From Actinomycetota bacterium (lineage in GTDB: Bacteria > Actinomycetota > Acidimicrobiia > Acidimicrobiales > Acidimicrobilacustridaceae), in the NCBI GenBank assembly GCA_016185305.1, contig JACPNV010000005.1, forward strand, positions 29,328-93,327: a DNA stretch of 64,000 nucleotides, in the 5' to 3' direction. Under the pieces are notes generated by a model. It saw nothing but the letters and a program-made list of their open reading frames with translations. It ran no database searches and had not been told where the DNA came from. Positions 27,215 to 34,996 of the stretch are shown piece after piece; the first letter of the stretch is position 1, and each line of letters starts with the position of its first letter. The position numbers and the translations under genes are program-made.

Positions 27215-27234
27215 TCCCGGCAAGGAGGTTCGCC

Positions 27235-27609
27235 GTGGCGACGACATCACCCACCCGCATCGATGACGAGCTCTACGCCTCCGCCAAGGTCATCGGCCCG
27301 ATGATGAGCCGGAGCGCGGCGCAGCAGATCACCCACTGGGCGCGCATCGGAAGAGAGATCGAGGCGGCGGACAGCATCTCGCAGCGCGCGATCGCCGAGG
27401 TTCTCGCCGGGCAGCGAGCCTACGACGCCTTGAGCGCGCAAGAGCAAGCCGTGGTTCGGGCGGAGTGGGTCGAACGGATCGAAGCTCGACGAGATGTCCT
27501 CGACCTTGCGCAAGAGTTCACCGAGCAGGGCCGCTCCTACGTCGAGCTCGACGACGACGGCCGGGTCGTTCGCCGCCACGCCGGCGAGGATCGCTCGGAC
27601 ACCGTCTGA
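27235..27609 (+). CDS. ParD-like antitoxin
   Basis: A 124-residue protein. The N-terminus (TRIDDELYASAKVIGPMMSR SAAQQITHWARIGREIE) matches ParD-like ribbon-helix-helix antitoxins. The C-terminal half is charged and probably wraps the toxin. GTG 27235 is preceded by AAGGAGG, fixing the start; the ORF-track start at 26662 is wrong. The zeta-type toxin gene begins five bases after its stop. It is expected to neutralise that kinase and repress the operon through the palindrome just upstream. Confidence 0.85.
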   Translation: MATTSPTRIDDELYASAKVIGPMMSRSAAQQITHWARIGREIEAADSISQRAIAEVLAGQRAYDALSAQEQAVVRAEWVERIEARRDVLDLAQEFTEQGRSYVELDDDGRVVRRHAGEDRSDTV

Positions 27610-27614
27610 CACAC

Positions 27615-28196
27615 GTGTCCGATCCGGTCCTGCATGTCTTCGCCGGTCCGAACGGGGCGGGCAAGACGACCTTCTACGACAAGGTCTTGCGCCCCGTCAC
27701 GCACCTCGAGTTCGTGAATGCCGACCTGATCGCCGCGGACCGCTGGGCAGGTGCGGCGATGGAGCACGCATACGAGGCTGCCGAACTTGCCGCCGCGGCC
27801 CGGGCGCGCTTCTTGCAGTCGCGCCGGTCCTTCGTCGCCGAGACGGTGTTCTCGCACGAGTCGAAGGTGGCTTTGCTCCGCGAGGCAGCCCGATGCGGGT
27901 ACCGCGTGACGTTGCACATCATGCTGATTTCCGAGGAGCTCGCTGTCGCGCGAGTCGCGGACCGACTCGCCAACGGGGGACACGACGTTCCCGAGAACAA
28001 GGTGCGCGAACGATTCAAGCGGCTCTGGCGGCACCTGACCGATGCGATCGTCCTGGTCGACGAAGCCCGCGTGTACGACAACGCCAAGGCGACTGAGCCC
28101 TACCGGCTCGTCGCCGTGTACGTAGACGGGCACGCGACCGTTCCGCCGGACTGGCCAGCGTGGACGCCAGCCGACCTTCGCGCCGCGGGCCGCTGA
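27615..28196 (+). CDS. Zeta-toxin-like kinase
   Basis: A 193-residue P-loop protein with Walker A GPNGAGKTTFY (residues 11-21), the substrate-side segment EFVNADLIAADRW, and RSFVAETVFSHESK, as in zeta toxins and their relatives. Zeta toxins phosphorylate UDP-N-acetylglucosamine and block cell-wall synthesis; whether this homologue does so is inferred. GTG 27615 is five bases behind the antitoxin stop. The combination of a ParD-type antitoxin with a zeta-type toxin, rather than epsilon-zeta, is known in actinobacteria and proteobacteria. Confidence 0.85.
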   Translation: MSDPVLHVFAGPNGAGKTTFYDKVLRPVTHLEFVNADLIAADRWAGAAMEHAYEAAELAAAARARFLQSRRSFVAETVFSHESKVALLREAARCGYRVTLHIMLISEELAVARVADRLANGGHDVPENKVRERFKRLWRHLTDAIVLVDEARVYDNAKATEPYRLVAVYVDGHATVPPDWPAWTPADLRAAGR

Positions 28197-28301
28197 CCAT
28201 CCGGCCCGACCCTCCCGGCTCCCGAGCGACCTCACGAACCTCACAGGCAGAAAGCAGACCCCAACCGGGGGCCTAGCATCCGCCGTGGGTAGCAGCGGGC
28301 A

Positions 28302-28757
28302 TCAGCCGAGGGAACGCAGCGTCGAGTCGATCTCGGTGCTGAGCAGGTACAGGTCGAAGTTGTCGAGGTCTGCAGGGTCGAACGGATGGAAGCCGAGGGG
28401 CTCGTTCACCTCAACGGCGGTGGCGAGGACGTGCGCGACGAGCGCCGTTCCGACGCTCCGCCCGGCGAGGGACCTGTCCACCGGGAGACGCCCGATCAGC
28501 AGAGCCGGAGTCGGATCAGGCGCATGCTTCGCGATGACGGCGCGGCGCTGCGGTCGATGCTGGTCATCGGCACGCTCACGTAGGCACCCACCACGGCGTC
28601 CGCATCGGCGATCACCCAGGTCGCCGCGGTGTTCCGCCGGCGGTTCTGGGGTCGAGTAGCGGCGCAGCCATTCATCGAGCTCCGGCTCGCCGGAGTCGAA
28701 CGCCGAGCGCTCGTGGACCTCGGGGTCGAGCGGCTCGGGCTGGCGAAGTTCAGTCAA
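28302..28757 (-). pseudogene. GNAT-type toxin remnant (TacT/AtaT-like) with frameshifts
   Basis: The ends match GNAT toxins of DUF1778 modules: MTELRQPEPLDPEVHERSAF with ELDEWLRRY at the start, and IAKHAPDPTPALLIGRLPVD, RSVGTALVAHVL and FHPFDPADLDNFDLYLLSTE later. Between LRRYS and IAKHAP the real sequence sits in another frame (NTAATWVIADADAV, MTSIDRSAAPS), so two opposing frameshifts occurred. About 25 residues normally between VEVNE and LGFHPF are also deleted. The 151-residue ORF is therefore an accidental mosaic and should be inactive. It starts at TTG 28757, overlapping the antitoxin remnant stop. Confidence 0.78.
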
Positions 28758-28938
28758 GCCAGCGGAACTTCCGAGGCCGCTGCAACGCCGTGGCGAGGCG
28801 CTGGTTCACCGCCGCTGGGGCGGCGAGCGCCTCGGGGAAGGCGGCCGCGGCGCTGGGAGGGGGCAAGAACGCCGACGCCGACACATGGGGCGCCTCGGCG
28901 GCGCGCTCCAACAGGCGCTTCTCCGCTGGGTCGACACG
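28750..28938 (-). pseudogene. DUF1778 antitoxin remnant, 5' truncated
   Basis: The minus strand reads RVDPAEKRLLERAAEAPHVS, then ASAFLPPPS, and ends LATALQRPRKFRWLD. This has the core helix and closing motif of DUF1778 antitoxins but lacks the first strand and any start codon: a TGA precedes it at 28939. The middle is shortened too. It overlaps the start of the GNAT toxin remnant, exactly where the antitoxin of that module should be. It is not in the ORF track as such. Both halves of this second toxin-antitoxin module are dead. Confidence 0.7.
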
Positions 28939-29038
28939 TCACGAACCTCACCAGTCCTGGAATCCGCCCCCCTCGGAAAACGGGGGGAGACGTTCTGGCA
29001 GCAACGTGCGGACGAATTGGCGGTACAGTGTGGACGAT

Positions 29039-30283
29039 ATGGCAAGAGATCTCCATCCACGTTTCGTCGCCGATCGGATCGAGGCCGCACTCGGCGACAC
29101 GCCCGTCGTAGCCGTCAACGGAGCTCGACAGGTCGGCAAGAGCACGCTCGTGGGCCAGATCGCCCGCGAACGCCCGGGGTCGACGGTGGTCACGCTCGAC
29201 GACGAAGTGCAGCGCGAGGCCGCGTCGGCGGATCCGCGTGGGTTCGTCGACCGCGACGGTCTGCTGGTCATCGACGAGGTCCAGCGCGTTCCTGACCTGC
29301 TCCCTGCGATCAAGGCTGCCGTGGACCGGGACCGCCGGCCAGGACGCTTCCTGCTCACCGGGTCGACCCGGCTGCTGTCCACGGTCGAGCTTGCTGACGC
29401 CCTCGCCGGACGCGTCGAGCTCGTCGAGTTGTGGCCGCTGTCGGCGGGGGAGCTGCGGGGCAACCGGGAGAGCTTTCTCGAGGCGCTCCTGGCCTGGGAA
29501 CCCAGCGCTTGGCGCGACAGCACCCTCCGCCCCGACGACTACGCGAGCATGATCTGCGCGGGCGGCTATCCGGAACCGCTGACCCGTGTTGGGCGGCGAC
29601 GCAGCGCATGGTTCACAAACTACGCGACCACCGTGCTCGAACGGATGGTCACTGAGCTCGCGCACGTCGAGCGCTTGGAAGCGATGCCCCGACTGCTGCG
29701 GCTCTGCGCCGCTCGCACCGCGTGTGAGCTCAACGTCATGGACCTCACCAACGACGCGGGCCTGCCCTACCGCACCGTTGGCACGTACCTGGCCCACCTT
29801 GAGCACCTCTTCCTCGTCCAGCGCGTGCCAGCGTGGTCGAGAAACCTGACGAGCAAGGTGGCGCGCCACCCCAAGCTCCTCATGGTCGACTCCGGTCTCG
29901 CCGCGGATCTGCTCGGCACGGACGCGGCAGGACTCGCCTCGCGGGCCGCGTCGGTCGGTCAGCTCACCGAGACGTTCGTAGCCATGGAGATCCGAAAGCA
30001 GCTCGCCTGGGCCGACTTTCAGGCCGAGCTCTTCCATTTCCGCGACCGCGGTGGTACCGAGGTGGACCTGGTCCTCGAGACGCGAGGGGGAAAGGTGGCC
30101 GGAATCGAGGTCAAGTCGACCACCACCGTGCGCCGCGGCGACTTCAAAGGTCTGCATCTCCTCCAAGAGCGCCTCGGCGACCAGTTTCTGGGCGGCGTCG
30201 TGCTCCACCGCGGGACCGACGCTGCTCCCTTCGGTGACCGACTCGCCGCCGTTCCGATCGACGCTCTCTGGAATGCCCCCTGA
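29039..30283 (+). CDS. AAA ATPase with DUF4143 domain
   Basis: A 414-residue protein of the widespread AAA_14/DUF4143 family. Walker A is GARQVGKST (residues 28-36), Walker B is LLVIDEVQ, sensor 1 is FLLTGSTRLL. The C-terminal DUF4143 part ends with GTEVDLVLE..GKVAGIEVKS, a PD-(D/E)xK-like arrangement. The function of the family is unclear; it is enriched in accessory regions. ATG 29039 begins MARDLHPRF, the standard start; the earlier ORF start at 28790 is a shadow over the antitoxin relic. It is divergent from that relic. Confidence 0.88.
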   Translation: MARDLHPRFVADRIEAALGDTPVVAVNGARQVGKSTLVGQIARERPGSTVVTLDDEVQREAASADPRGFVDRDGLLVIDEVQRVPDLLPAIKAAVDRDRRPGRFLLTGSTRLLSTVELADALAGRVELVELWPLSAGELRGNRESFLEALLAWEPSAWRDSTLRPDDYASMICAGGYPEPLTRVGRRRSAWFTNYATTVLERMVTELAHVERLEAMPRLLRLCAARTACELNVMDLTNDAGLPYRTVGTYLAHLEHLFLVQRVPAWSRNLTSKVARHPKLLMVDSGLAADLLGTDAAGLASRAASVGQLTETFVAMEIRKQLAWADFQAELFHFRDRGGTEVDLVLETRGGKVAGIEVKSTTTVRRGDFKGLHLLQERLGDQFLGGVVLHRGTDAAPFGDRLAAVPIDALWNAP

Positions 30284-30288
30284 GATCG

Positions 30289-30420
30289 TTCACGCCGGAC
30301 CATTCGCCGACGTCCCTCAGGAACCTCGACCACCTCTGCGGCGGCTGCTGCCATGACCGCAAGACCCACGACGGCTGGACCCTCGACGACGGCTACGGCC
30401 GAAGACCCCTGCTCTCACCC
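30289..30420 (+). pseudogene. C-terminal relic of a DUF222-type HNH endonuclease
   Basis: Absent from the ORF track. The plus strand reads FTPDHSPTSLRNLDHLCGGC, then CHDRKTHDGW and GYGRRPLLSP. This is the familiar end of actinobacterial DUF222/HNH proteins (NLDHLC-x-x-H-H-x-x-KTHDGW), here about 44 residues with the HNH histidine pair partly replaced by CC. Nothing of the larger N-terminal part is present. It marks another decayed mobile-type gene beside the DUF4143 ATPase. Confidence 0.72.
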
Positions 30421-30511
30421 AGGAGTCGGCTGATCGCGTCGTTGAGCATCGACTGGCGGCGAGCGGGCGAGCCGCGCAGACCCCGGGCCGCGTGAGCTGG
30501 GACCCACGCCG

Positions 30512-31921
30512 TCACGCCGTCGCGGCATCGGCGGCCTTCTTCAACTCCTCGAGCGAGGCGTGCAGGCCGTCGGCCACGGCGTCGATGTCGGGGAGCAGCT
30601 CCGGGCAGGCGTTGAGGCCGAAGTCGAGGCTGTCCATGTACGACATGACTGTCATGTTGAGTCCCCCGCCGTCGAAGATCGGGCCGATCGGGTAGCAGGC
30701 AACCAGGCGCGCGCCCCCCACATAGAGCGGGAACGGCGGGCCGGGAACGTTGGAGATGGTCACGTTGAACAGGGGCCGGTGCCGGTCGGCGATCTTCATC
30801 CGCGAGTAGAGCCGCACGGCGCGGTTGAACACCGCCGGCGCCGCGAACTCGACCCAGTTCTGCAGCGTGTCGGCGCCGATGGCGTCTTGCTGCACCTTGG
30901 CCTGGTTCATCCCGTCGTGGATCACCCGCAGGCGCTCGACCGGGTCGTCGACGTCGGTCGCGAGCGTGGCCAGCGCGGACGACACCTGGTTGCCCATCGC
31001 GCCCTTCTGCTGCTCGGTGCGAACCGAGATCGGCACCATGGCGACGAGCGGGCTGTCGGGGTGCTCGTTGCGAGCGTCGAGGTACTTGCGGAGGGCGCCG
31101 GCGCACAGCGCGAGGATCACGTCGTTGACCTTCACGTCGAACGCGTTCTTCACCATCTTCACGTCGGGCAGCGACAGCGTGGCGGTACCGAGGCTGCGAT
31201 GGGCGGTGAGCGTGGCGTTGAACGACGTGTGCGGCGCGGAGAACGGCGAAGGTGGTGGCGTCACGTCGGGCTGGCGGTTCTCGCTGCGGATGCGGAGCGC
31301 GGCCTCTGTCGTGCGGCGGATCGTCTTGATCGCGCGGATCGGCGTCTGCGCGAGCGACACGAGGGCGTGGCCGAACATCTCGGTATCGGTCGGCACCTTG
31401 TCGGGTTGCCACGGCTCGCCCGGCTCGGGCTTGTCCTCCACCTCGGGCGTGAGGTCGAGGATGGCTTGCAGCAGCTCTTCCCCCGACGCGCCGTCGATGG
31501 CGGCGTGGTGGACCTTCGACACCGTCGCGACATAGCCACCTTCGAGCCCGTCGATGAGCCACAGCTCCCACAGCGGGCGGCTGCGGTCGAGTGGCATGGC
31601 GATGAGATGCGCCACGAGGTCTTGCAGCTCGCTCATCGTCCCGGGCTTCGGCACGGCGATGTGGCGCAGGTGCCAATCGAGATCGAAGTCGGGGTCTTCG
31701 ATCCAGAGGGGATGGTTCAGGTCGAACGGCACCTCGACCAGCCGGCGGCGGAACGGCGGGGCGAGGTGGAGGCGGTCGACGTAGAGCTTGCGGAGCTTGT
31801 CGAAGCTGAACGGGGTCGGAGAGGTCGATGGGTCGAGGATCATCAAGCTCGACACATGCATCGGCGACGTCGGCGTCTCCATGTAGAGGAAGGTGGCATC
31901 GAGGCCGGTGAGTCTCTGCAT
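30512..31921 (-). CDS. Wax ester synthase / diacylglycerol acyltransferase
   Basis: A 469-residue WS/DGAT enzyme that transfers acyl groups from acyl-CoA to fatty alcohols or diacylglycerol, making storage wax esters or triacylglycerol. The catalytic HHxxxDG motif is VHHAAIDGASG (His138-His139, Asp143). The start MQRLTGLDATFLYMETP and the later FNVTISNVPGPPFPLYV block are diagnostic. ATG 31921 has GGGAG eight bases upstream. Such enzymes are typical of lipid-storing actinobacteria and fit the acyl-CoA operon at the window start. Confidence 0.95.
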   Translation of the reverse strand: MQRLTGLDATFLYMETPTSPMHVSSLMILDPSTSPTPFSFDKLRKLYVDRLHLAPPFRRRLVEVPFDLNHPLWIEDPDFDLDWHLRHIAVPKPGTMSELQDLVAHLIAMPLDRSRPLWELWLIDGLEGGYVATVSKVHHAAIDGASGEELLQAILDLTPEVEDKPEPGEPWQPDKVPTDTEMFGHALVSLAQTPIRAIKTIRRTTEAALRIRSENRQPDVTPPPSPFSAPHTSFNATLTAHRSLGTATLSLPDVKMVKNAFDVKVNDVILALCAGALRKYLDARNEHPDSPLVAMVPISVRTEQQKGAMGNQVSSALATLATDVDDPVERLRVIHDGMNQAKVQQDAIGADTLQNWVEFAAPAVFNRAVRLYSRMKIADRHRPLFNVTISNVPGPPFPLYVGGARLVACYPIGPIFDGGGLNMTVMSYMDSLDFGLNACPELLPDIDAVADGLHASLEELKKAADAATA

Positions 31922-32008
31922 GGTGTTCTCCCTGCGCTGGTGACCGTCCCCTGATCTTGCCACGGCCAACGCGCTCGGGCATCGGGCGAGCCGGGATCGT
32001 TGGTGCGA

Positions 32009-32731
32009 TCACGCCACGATCTGCATGCGCAAGCCGCGGCGGTCTCTCGCTCCGTCGCCCATGATCGACGCCGTTCCCCGGCGCCAGCGCCGCGCCGCCC
32101 AAGCGTTCGCCAGCGCATCGAGGACGTCGTCGATGCGGGCGCCGCGGGGACGGAACCGGAGCAGCTCGTCGACGTCGGGGAAGTGCGACCGAAGCAGCGA
32201 GGCGCGCTCGTCCTGCCCGAGCGCGGTGCGCTTGGTCGTGAGCAACGGACGGCCCGCGAGCGAGCGGAAGCACGATTCGGGATGGCACTCGAAGATCAGT
32301 CGTTGCCGGGCGGGTGTCATCACCGCGTCGACCTCGGCGATCTTCGGGAGCAGATGGAAGGTCTGCTTGGAGATGCCTTTGCCGTCGATGGCGCGGGAAG
32401 CCGCGAGCGCTTGTTCATGCGTCGTCGTGGAGGCGAGCAGCGGGCGTGGGGGCGCGGCGAACACCGATGAGCGCCGCGGCCCGAGCCGGGCTCGGGCCTC
32501 GAGGTCACAGGCTCGCGGTCCGGCATCGGCGAGCCCGATCGGCATGTCGACCCCGACCGCGTCGAGCAGGCCGGCGTCCACCACCTCGACGATCTCGGCG
32601 AAACGAGCGGCGACGCGGACCGACGTTCGGGAGCGGCGCGCGCCGGTGGTCGTGACGATCCATCCGCCGGCACAAGCGTCGACGCCGGCGACGTGGATCG
32701 GCGACCGTGCGCCTTCGCATCGAGCGCCCAT
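32009..32731 (-). CDS. DUF429-family protein
   Basis: About 240 residues. The start IHVAGVDACAGGWIVTT and GLLDAVGVDMPIGLADAGPR match the DUF429 family (predicted RNase H-like nuclease fold), with acidic residues in both strands. The central SKQTFHLLPKIAEVDAVM and ECHPESCFRSLAG are also family-like. The biochemical role is unknown. The start is uncertain: ATG 32731 gives a 14-residue leader before the first conserved strand. Confidence 0.78.
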   Translation of the reverse strand: MGARCEGARSPIHVAGVDACAGGWIVTTTGARRSRTSVRVAARFAEIVEVVDAGLLDAVGVDMPIGLADAGPRACDLEARARLGPRRSSVFAAPPRPLLASTTTHEQALAASRAIDGKGISKQTFHLLPKIAEVDAVMTPARQRLIFECHPESCFRSLAGRPLLTTKRTALGQDERASLLRSHFPDVDELLRFRPRGARIDDVLDALANAWAARRWRRGTASIMGDGARDRRGLRMQIVA

Positions 32732-32939
32732 CGTCTGAGTGTGCCAGGCGGGCGGTCGCGTCCGCGGAAGCGCGTGCCATCTCGGAAGTGGTTGGCCGGC
32801 GACCTCGACTCTGGGTTCGATCGTCGCCGCCGTCGCGACCGTGTGGGTGCTCGCCGCAGTGCCGGCCGCGGCACGCGCGTCGGGCTCGGGTGCCGGTGGA
32901 CGCTCGGGAGCACGCGGAGCGCCTGACCCGGCGCCGCGG

Positions 32940-33195
32940 GCGATACGTGCGGTTCGCAACCTGCCGGTCAGCACTGGTTCTTGCCGGTCTTCGCCGGCGG
33001 ACGCTGGACACCAGCGCGCGGTGGCGTGGGTGCGCGGGCCGGCCGAGACGTCCCCGCCACGGTCTGGTACCCGACAACGGGTCGACCATGTCCGATCGTC
33101 GTTTTCGCCCACGGGTACAGCACGTCGCCCGGGATCGGCACTCGCCGCTGAGGTCGACGATTGCCGCGGCCGGCTACATCGTCACCGCCCCGCGT
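32940..33195 (+). pseudogene. Relic of an alpha/beta hydrolase (chlorophyllase/PAF-AH-like)
   Basis: Broken coding sequence. One frame gives VPATVWYPTTGRPCPIVVFA followed by HGYSTSPG, the oxyanion-hole strand of exported alpha/beta hydrolases. It then stops, and the adjacent frame continues PLRSTIAAAGYIVTAPR, the next helix and strand. The nucleophile elbow and the rest are absent. Upstream, 32820-32940 can be read as a degenerate hydrophobic leader but only weakly. The relic ends where the repeat-rich segment at 33.2-33.5 kb begins, so insertion or deletion there probably destroyed the gene. Confidence 0.6.
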
Positions 33196-33387
33196 AGTGC
33201 CGGGGCGCAGCTTCGGGATCGCCAGATCATCGTGCCCGACCCGCATGTCCCACGCCTGGGTGTGACACCTTGATCTGGCCCCACTTTGGCCAGTTGTGAT
33301 GGTCTGAAGTGGCCCGCGTCCTGGCCGGAAGAACTGACCCAGGTGGCGCCGGCGGCGATTGGCGTGCCCGAGATCGCGAGATGGTAA
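33196..33387. other. Non-coding segment between hydrolase relic and MITE-like repeat
   Basis: No convincing gene on either strand. It contains GATCTGGCCCCACTTTGGCC and, 25 bases later, GAAGTGGCCC, a loose inverted arrangement that could be the end of an older insertion sequence. That reading is weak because no transposase remains. Confidence 0.35.
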
Positions 33388-33532
33388 GCGCTTGCGGCCA
33401 ACGGATCGACAACTTGTTGTGCCTGTGCCCGATCCGTGAAACCGTGATGTCACCCCGCTCGGAACACTGCCCCGCAGGGGCCACCGATCACGAGCGAGCG
33501 AAGCGAGTCTCGGGAGCGGAGTAGACTGCTTG
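33388..33532. mobile_element. MITE-like short copy of the 60-62 kb element
   Basis: About 145 bases made of the two ends of the element at 60129-61956 joined without its gene. The left 32 bases (33388-33419) match 60141-60172 at 31 positions. The right segment (33465-33532) matches 61888-61956 with few changes, including CCACCGATCACGAGCGAGCG. The hairpin near the right end is GCCCC-GCA-GGGGC here and GCCCCC-GAA-GGGGGC in the long copy, so both arms changed together. This looks like an internally deleted, non-autonomous derivative. Confidence 0.75.
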
Positions 33533-33599
33533 ACGTCCTGAAGGGGGGGTGTTTGGTCGCCGTTATGGACGTGCCAAGTATGATGTACAAAGGTTGGGT

Positions 33600-34141
33600 A
33601 TGATGTACACCGCTCTGGTTGCCCGACCTCGTTGGCGTCGGCTCGCACGAAAGGCAGTGGCCGGGATGGTGGGCGCAGCGGTGTTGTTTGTCTTCGCAAA
33701 CCCGGCTTATGCAGCCTATCAGACCAGTGGCGAGTATGTATATTACGTGGAAAGCGTGCCACCACCTGTCGCCTATAGATGTGCGTCCGGCGAGTCAGCT
33801 CTTGACGCATCAGGGACGGGAAGCTCGACGGCCGCTTCCTATGCGATTTCCCGCTCCCGCTACTACGGGTTCTGTGGAGGTGCTTACTATGTGGCCGCGG
33901 GTACCTCGGTGCGGCGTCATACATGTTGACCCGTTGGAGCGGCGGTGATTGGGTGTTGTGCGCGGGCGTTACGGGTCAGGTCTGGAACGCTAGTAGTAGC
34001 TGGAACGTGGTCGGATATTGGAGTAGAGCAGTGTACTATTGTCGGGATACCCTCGTGTCTATATCCTGGAATACGGTCTATATAAATGGGAATGCCCGCA
34101 CCAACGGTTATCCATTAGCGAGCCCGGAGGGGTGGAGATGA
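33600..34141 (+). pseudogene. Tyr/Ser-rich secreted protein, probable single-base frameshift
   Basis: Start MMYTALVARPRWRRLARKAV, a hydrophobic run, and signal cleavage near NPAYA-AYQ. The mature part is rich in Tyr, Ser and Gly with Cys at regular distance. At about 33910 the frame ends (TSVRRHTC). The adjacent frame continues naturally (AASYMLTRWSGGDWVLCAGV) to 34141, so one base appears lost. The whole would be about 180 residues. The last part lacks a start context of its own. Base composition is clearly AT-richer than neighbours, suggesting transfer. No family is recognised. It overlaps the next gene by ATGA. Confidence 0.6.
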
Positions 34142-34659
34142 CATCGCAACAGCCGCTGGTCACAGTCAAACGCTGCCTGCTCGCCATAGCCACGGTCGTG
34201 CTGTCGGTGTTCGGCGCGGTCGGGGTGGGCTTCGGGTTTAGCTTGGCACAAACCCGCCCGGATGAGGTCCCACGAGCGACGGACGGCAGCCAGAGCATCG
34301 TCGACCAGGCTTGGCCTCTGGGCCCGGATGGAAGGCGGCAACCTCTTCCGCCGAACGACCAACCGGGCCTGTCACCCGAGCAGCGGAAGGCCTTGGACGA
34401 CTTCCACCGGCAGGTGGCCGAGGGTCGGGTGCCGGTGTCACTCGGTCAGGAAACCGGTTACATCTCCGGCCAGGCATTTGGTGCCCCGACAGCTCGCGAC
34501 AAGTCGGAGGTCTTTCCGGTGGTGGACGCCGCCGGCAAACTCGTTGCCTACTGGGCCAACCCTTGGGGTGTGATTCCTCTACAGGAGCTCGATCGGTTCG
34601 ACTTCTCGAAGTTGCCCCCAGGTGGAGCGATTGGCGAGGACCAGCTTCCTCGTCCGTAG
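34138..34659 (+). CDS. Membrane-anchored or secreted protein of unknown function
   Basis: A 173-residue protein starting at ATG 34138, behind GGAGGGGTGGAG and overlapping the upstream stop. One hydrophobic N-terminal segment (CLLAIATVVLSVFGAVGVGF) is followed by an external domain with LSPEQRKALDDFHRQVAEGR and a C-terminal VVDAAGKLVAYWANPWGVIP. The segment could be a signal anchor; no lipobox or cleavage site is obvious. It is translationally coupled to the secreted protein before it, so they probably act together at the envelope. No homologue comes to mind. Confidence 0.7.
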   Translation: MTSQQPLVTVKRCLLAIATVVLSVFGAVGVGFGFSLAQTRPDEVPRATDGSQSIVDQAWPLGPDGRRQPLPPNDQPGLSPEQRKALDDFHRQVAEGRVPVSLGQETGYISGQAFGAPTARDKSEVFPVVDAAGKLVAYWANPWGVIPLQELDRFDFSKLPPGGAIGEDQLPRP

Positions 34660-34765
34660 GCCGGCAGGCAGAGTTCCCGGCGGAGAAGTCGGTAGCTGGC
34701 CGACCCAGGCCTGGTCCTCCTGGTCGGCTCTCTAGTTTGAGCGCCAACGAACCTCGCAGGCTCGT

Positions 34766-34993
34766 TCATGCACCCACGATGACCCGGGGAGAGCCGTCGG
34801 AGACGGTGAGGGTGGCAGGCATGCCGATGAGGTCGAACTCGTCGCCGCTCATGCCCGCCGCGGCGACGGCGATGACGTCGCCCTTGCGCTCGCCGGCGGT
34901 GATCGTGAGCTCGAGGTGGACGATGCGCTCCGGCCCCGCGCCCTCGATGGTCGCGTCGATCACGAAAGCGTCGTAGGTGCCGTCGGCGAGCAT
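34766..34993 (-). CDS. Small protein of unknown function
   Basis: A 75-residue acidic protein with alternating strands (YDAFVIDATIEGAGPERIVH, LTITAGERKGDVIAVAAAG, PATLTVSDGSPRVIVG), probably a small beta-barrel. ATG 34993 lies three bases after the stop of the DNA alkylation repair gene, so it is the last gene of that operon. I do not recognise the family. Confidence 0.65.
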   Translation of the reverse strand: MLADGTYDAFVIDATIEGAGPERIVHLELTITAGERKGDVIAVAAAGMSGDEFDLIGMPATLTVSDGSPRVIVGA

Positions 34994-34996
34994 CGG

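Noticed and set aside
26662-27234. Long N-terminal extension of the ParD-like antitoxin
   Set aside because: The strong AAGGAGG and the family start place translation at 27235.
28302-28757. Intact 151-residue GNAT toxin as drawn by the ORF track
   Set aside because: Its middle third is in the wrong frame and a block is deleted; only the ends match the family.
33227-33484. Minus-strand 85-residue ORF over the repeat region
   Set aside because: It crosses the non-coding MITE-like copy and has no recognisable start or domain.
33923-34141. Separate 72-residue gene
   Set aside because: It has no ribosome binding site or signal peptide and continues the protein of the upstream frame smoothly after a one-base shift.
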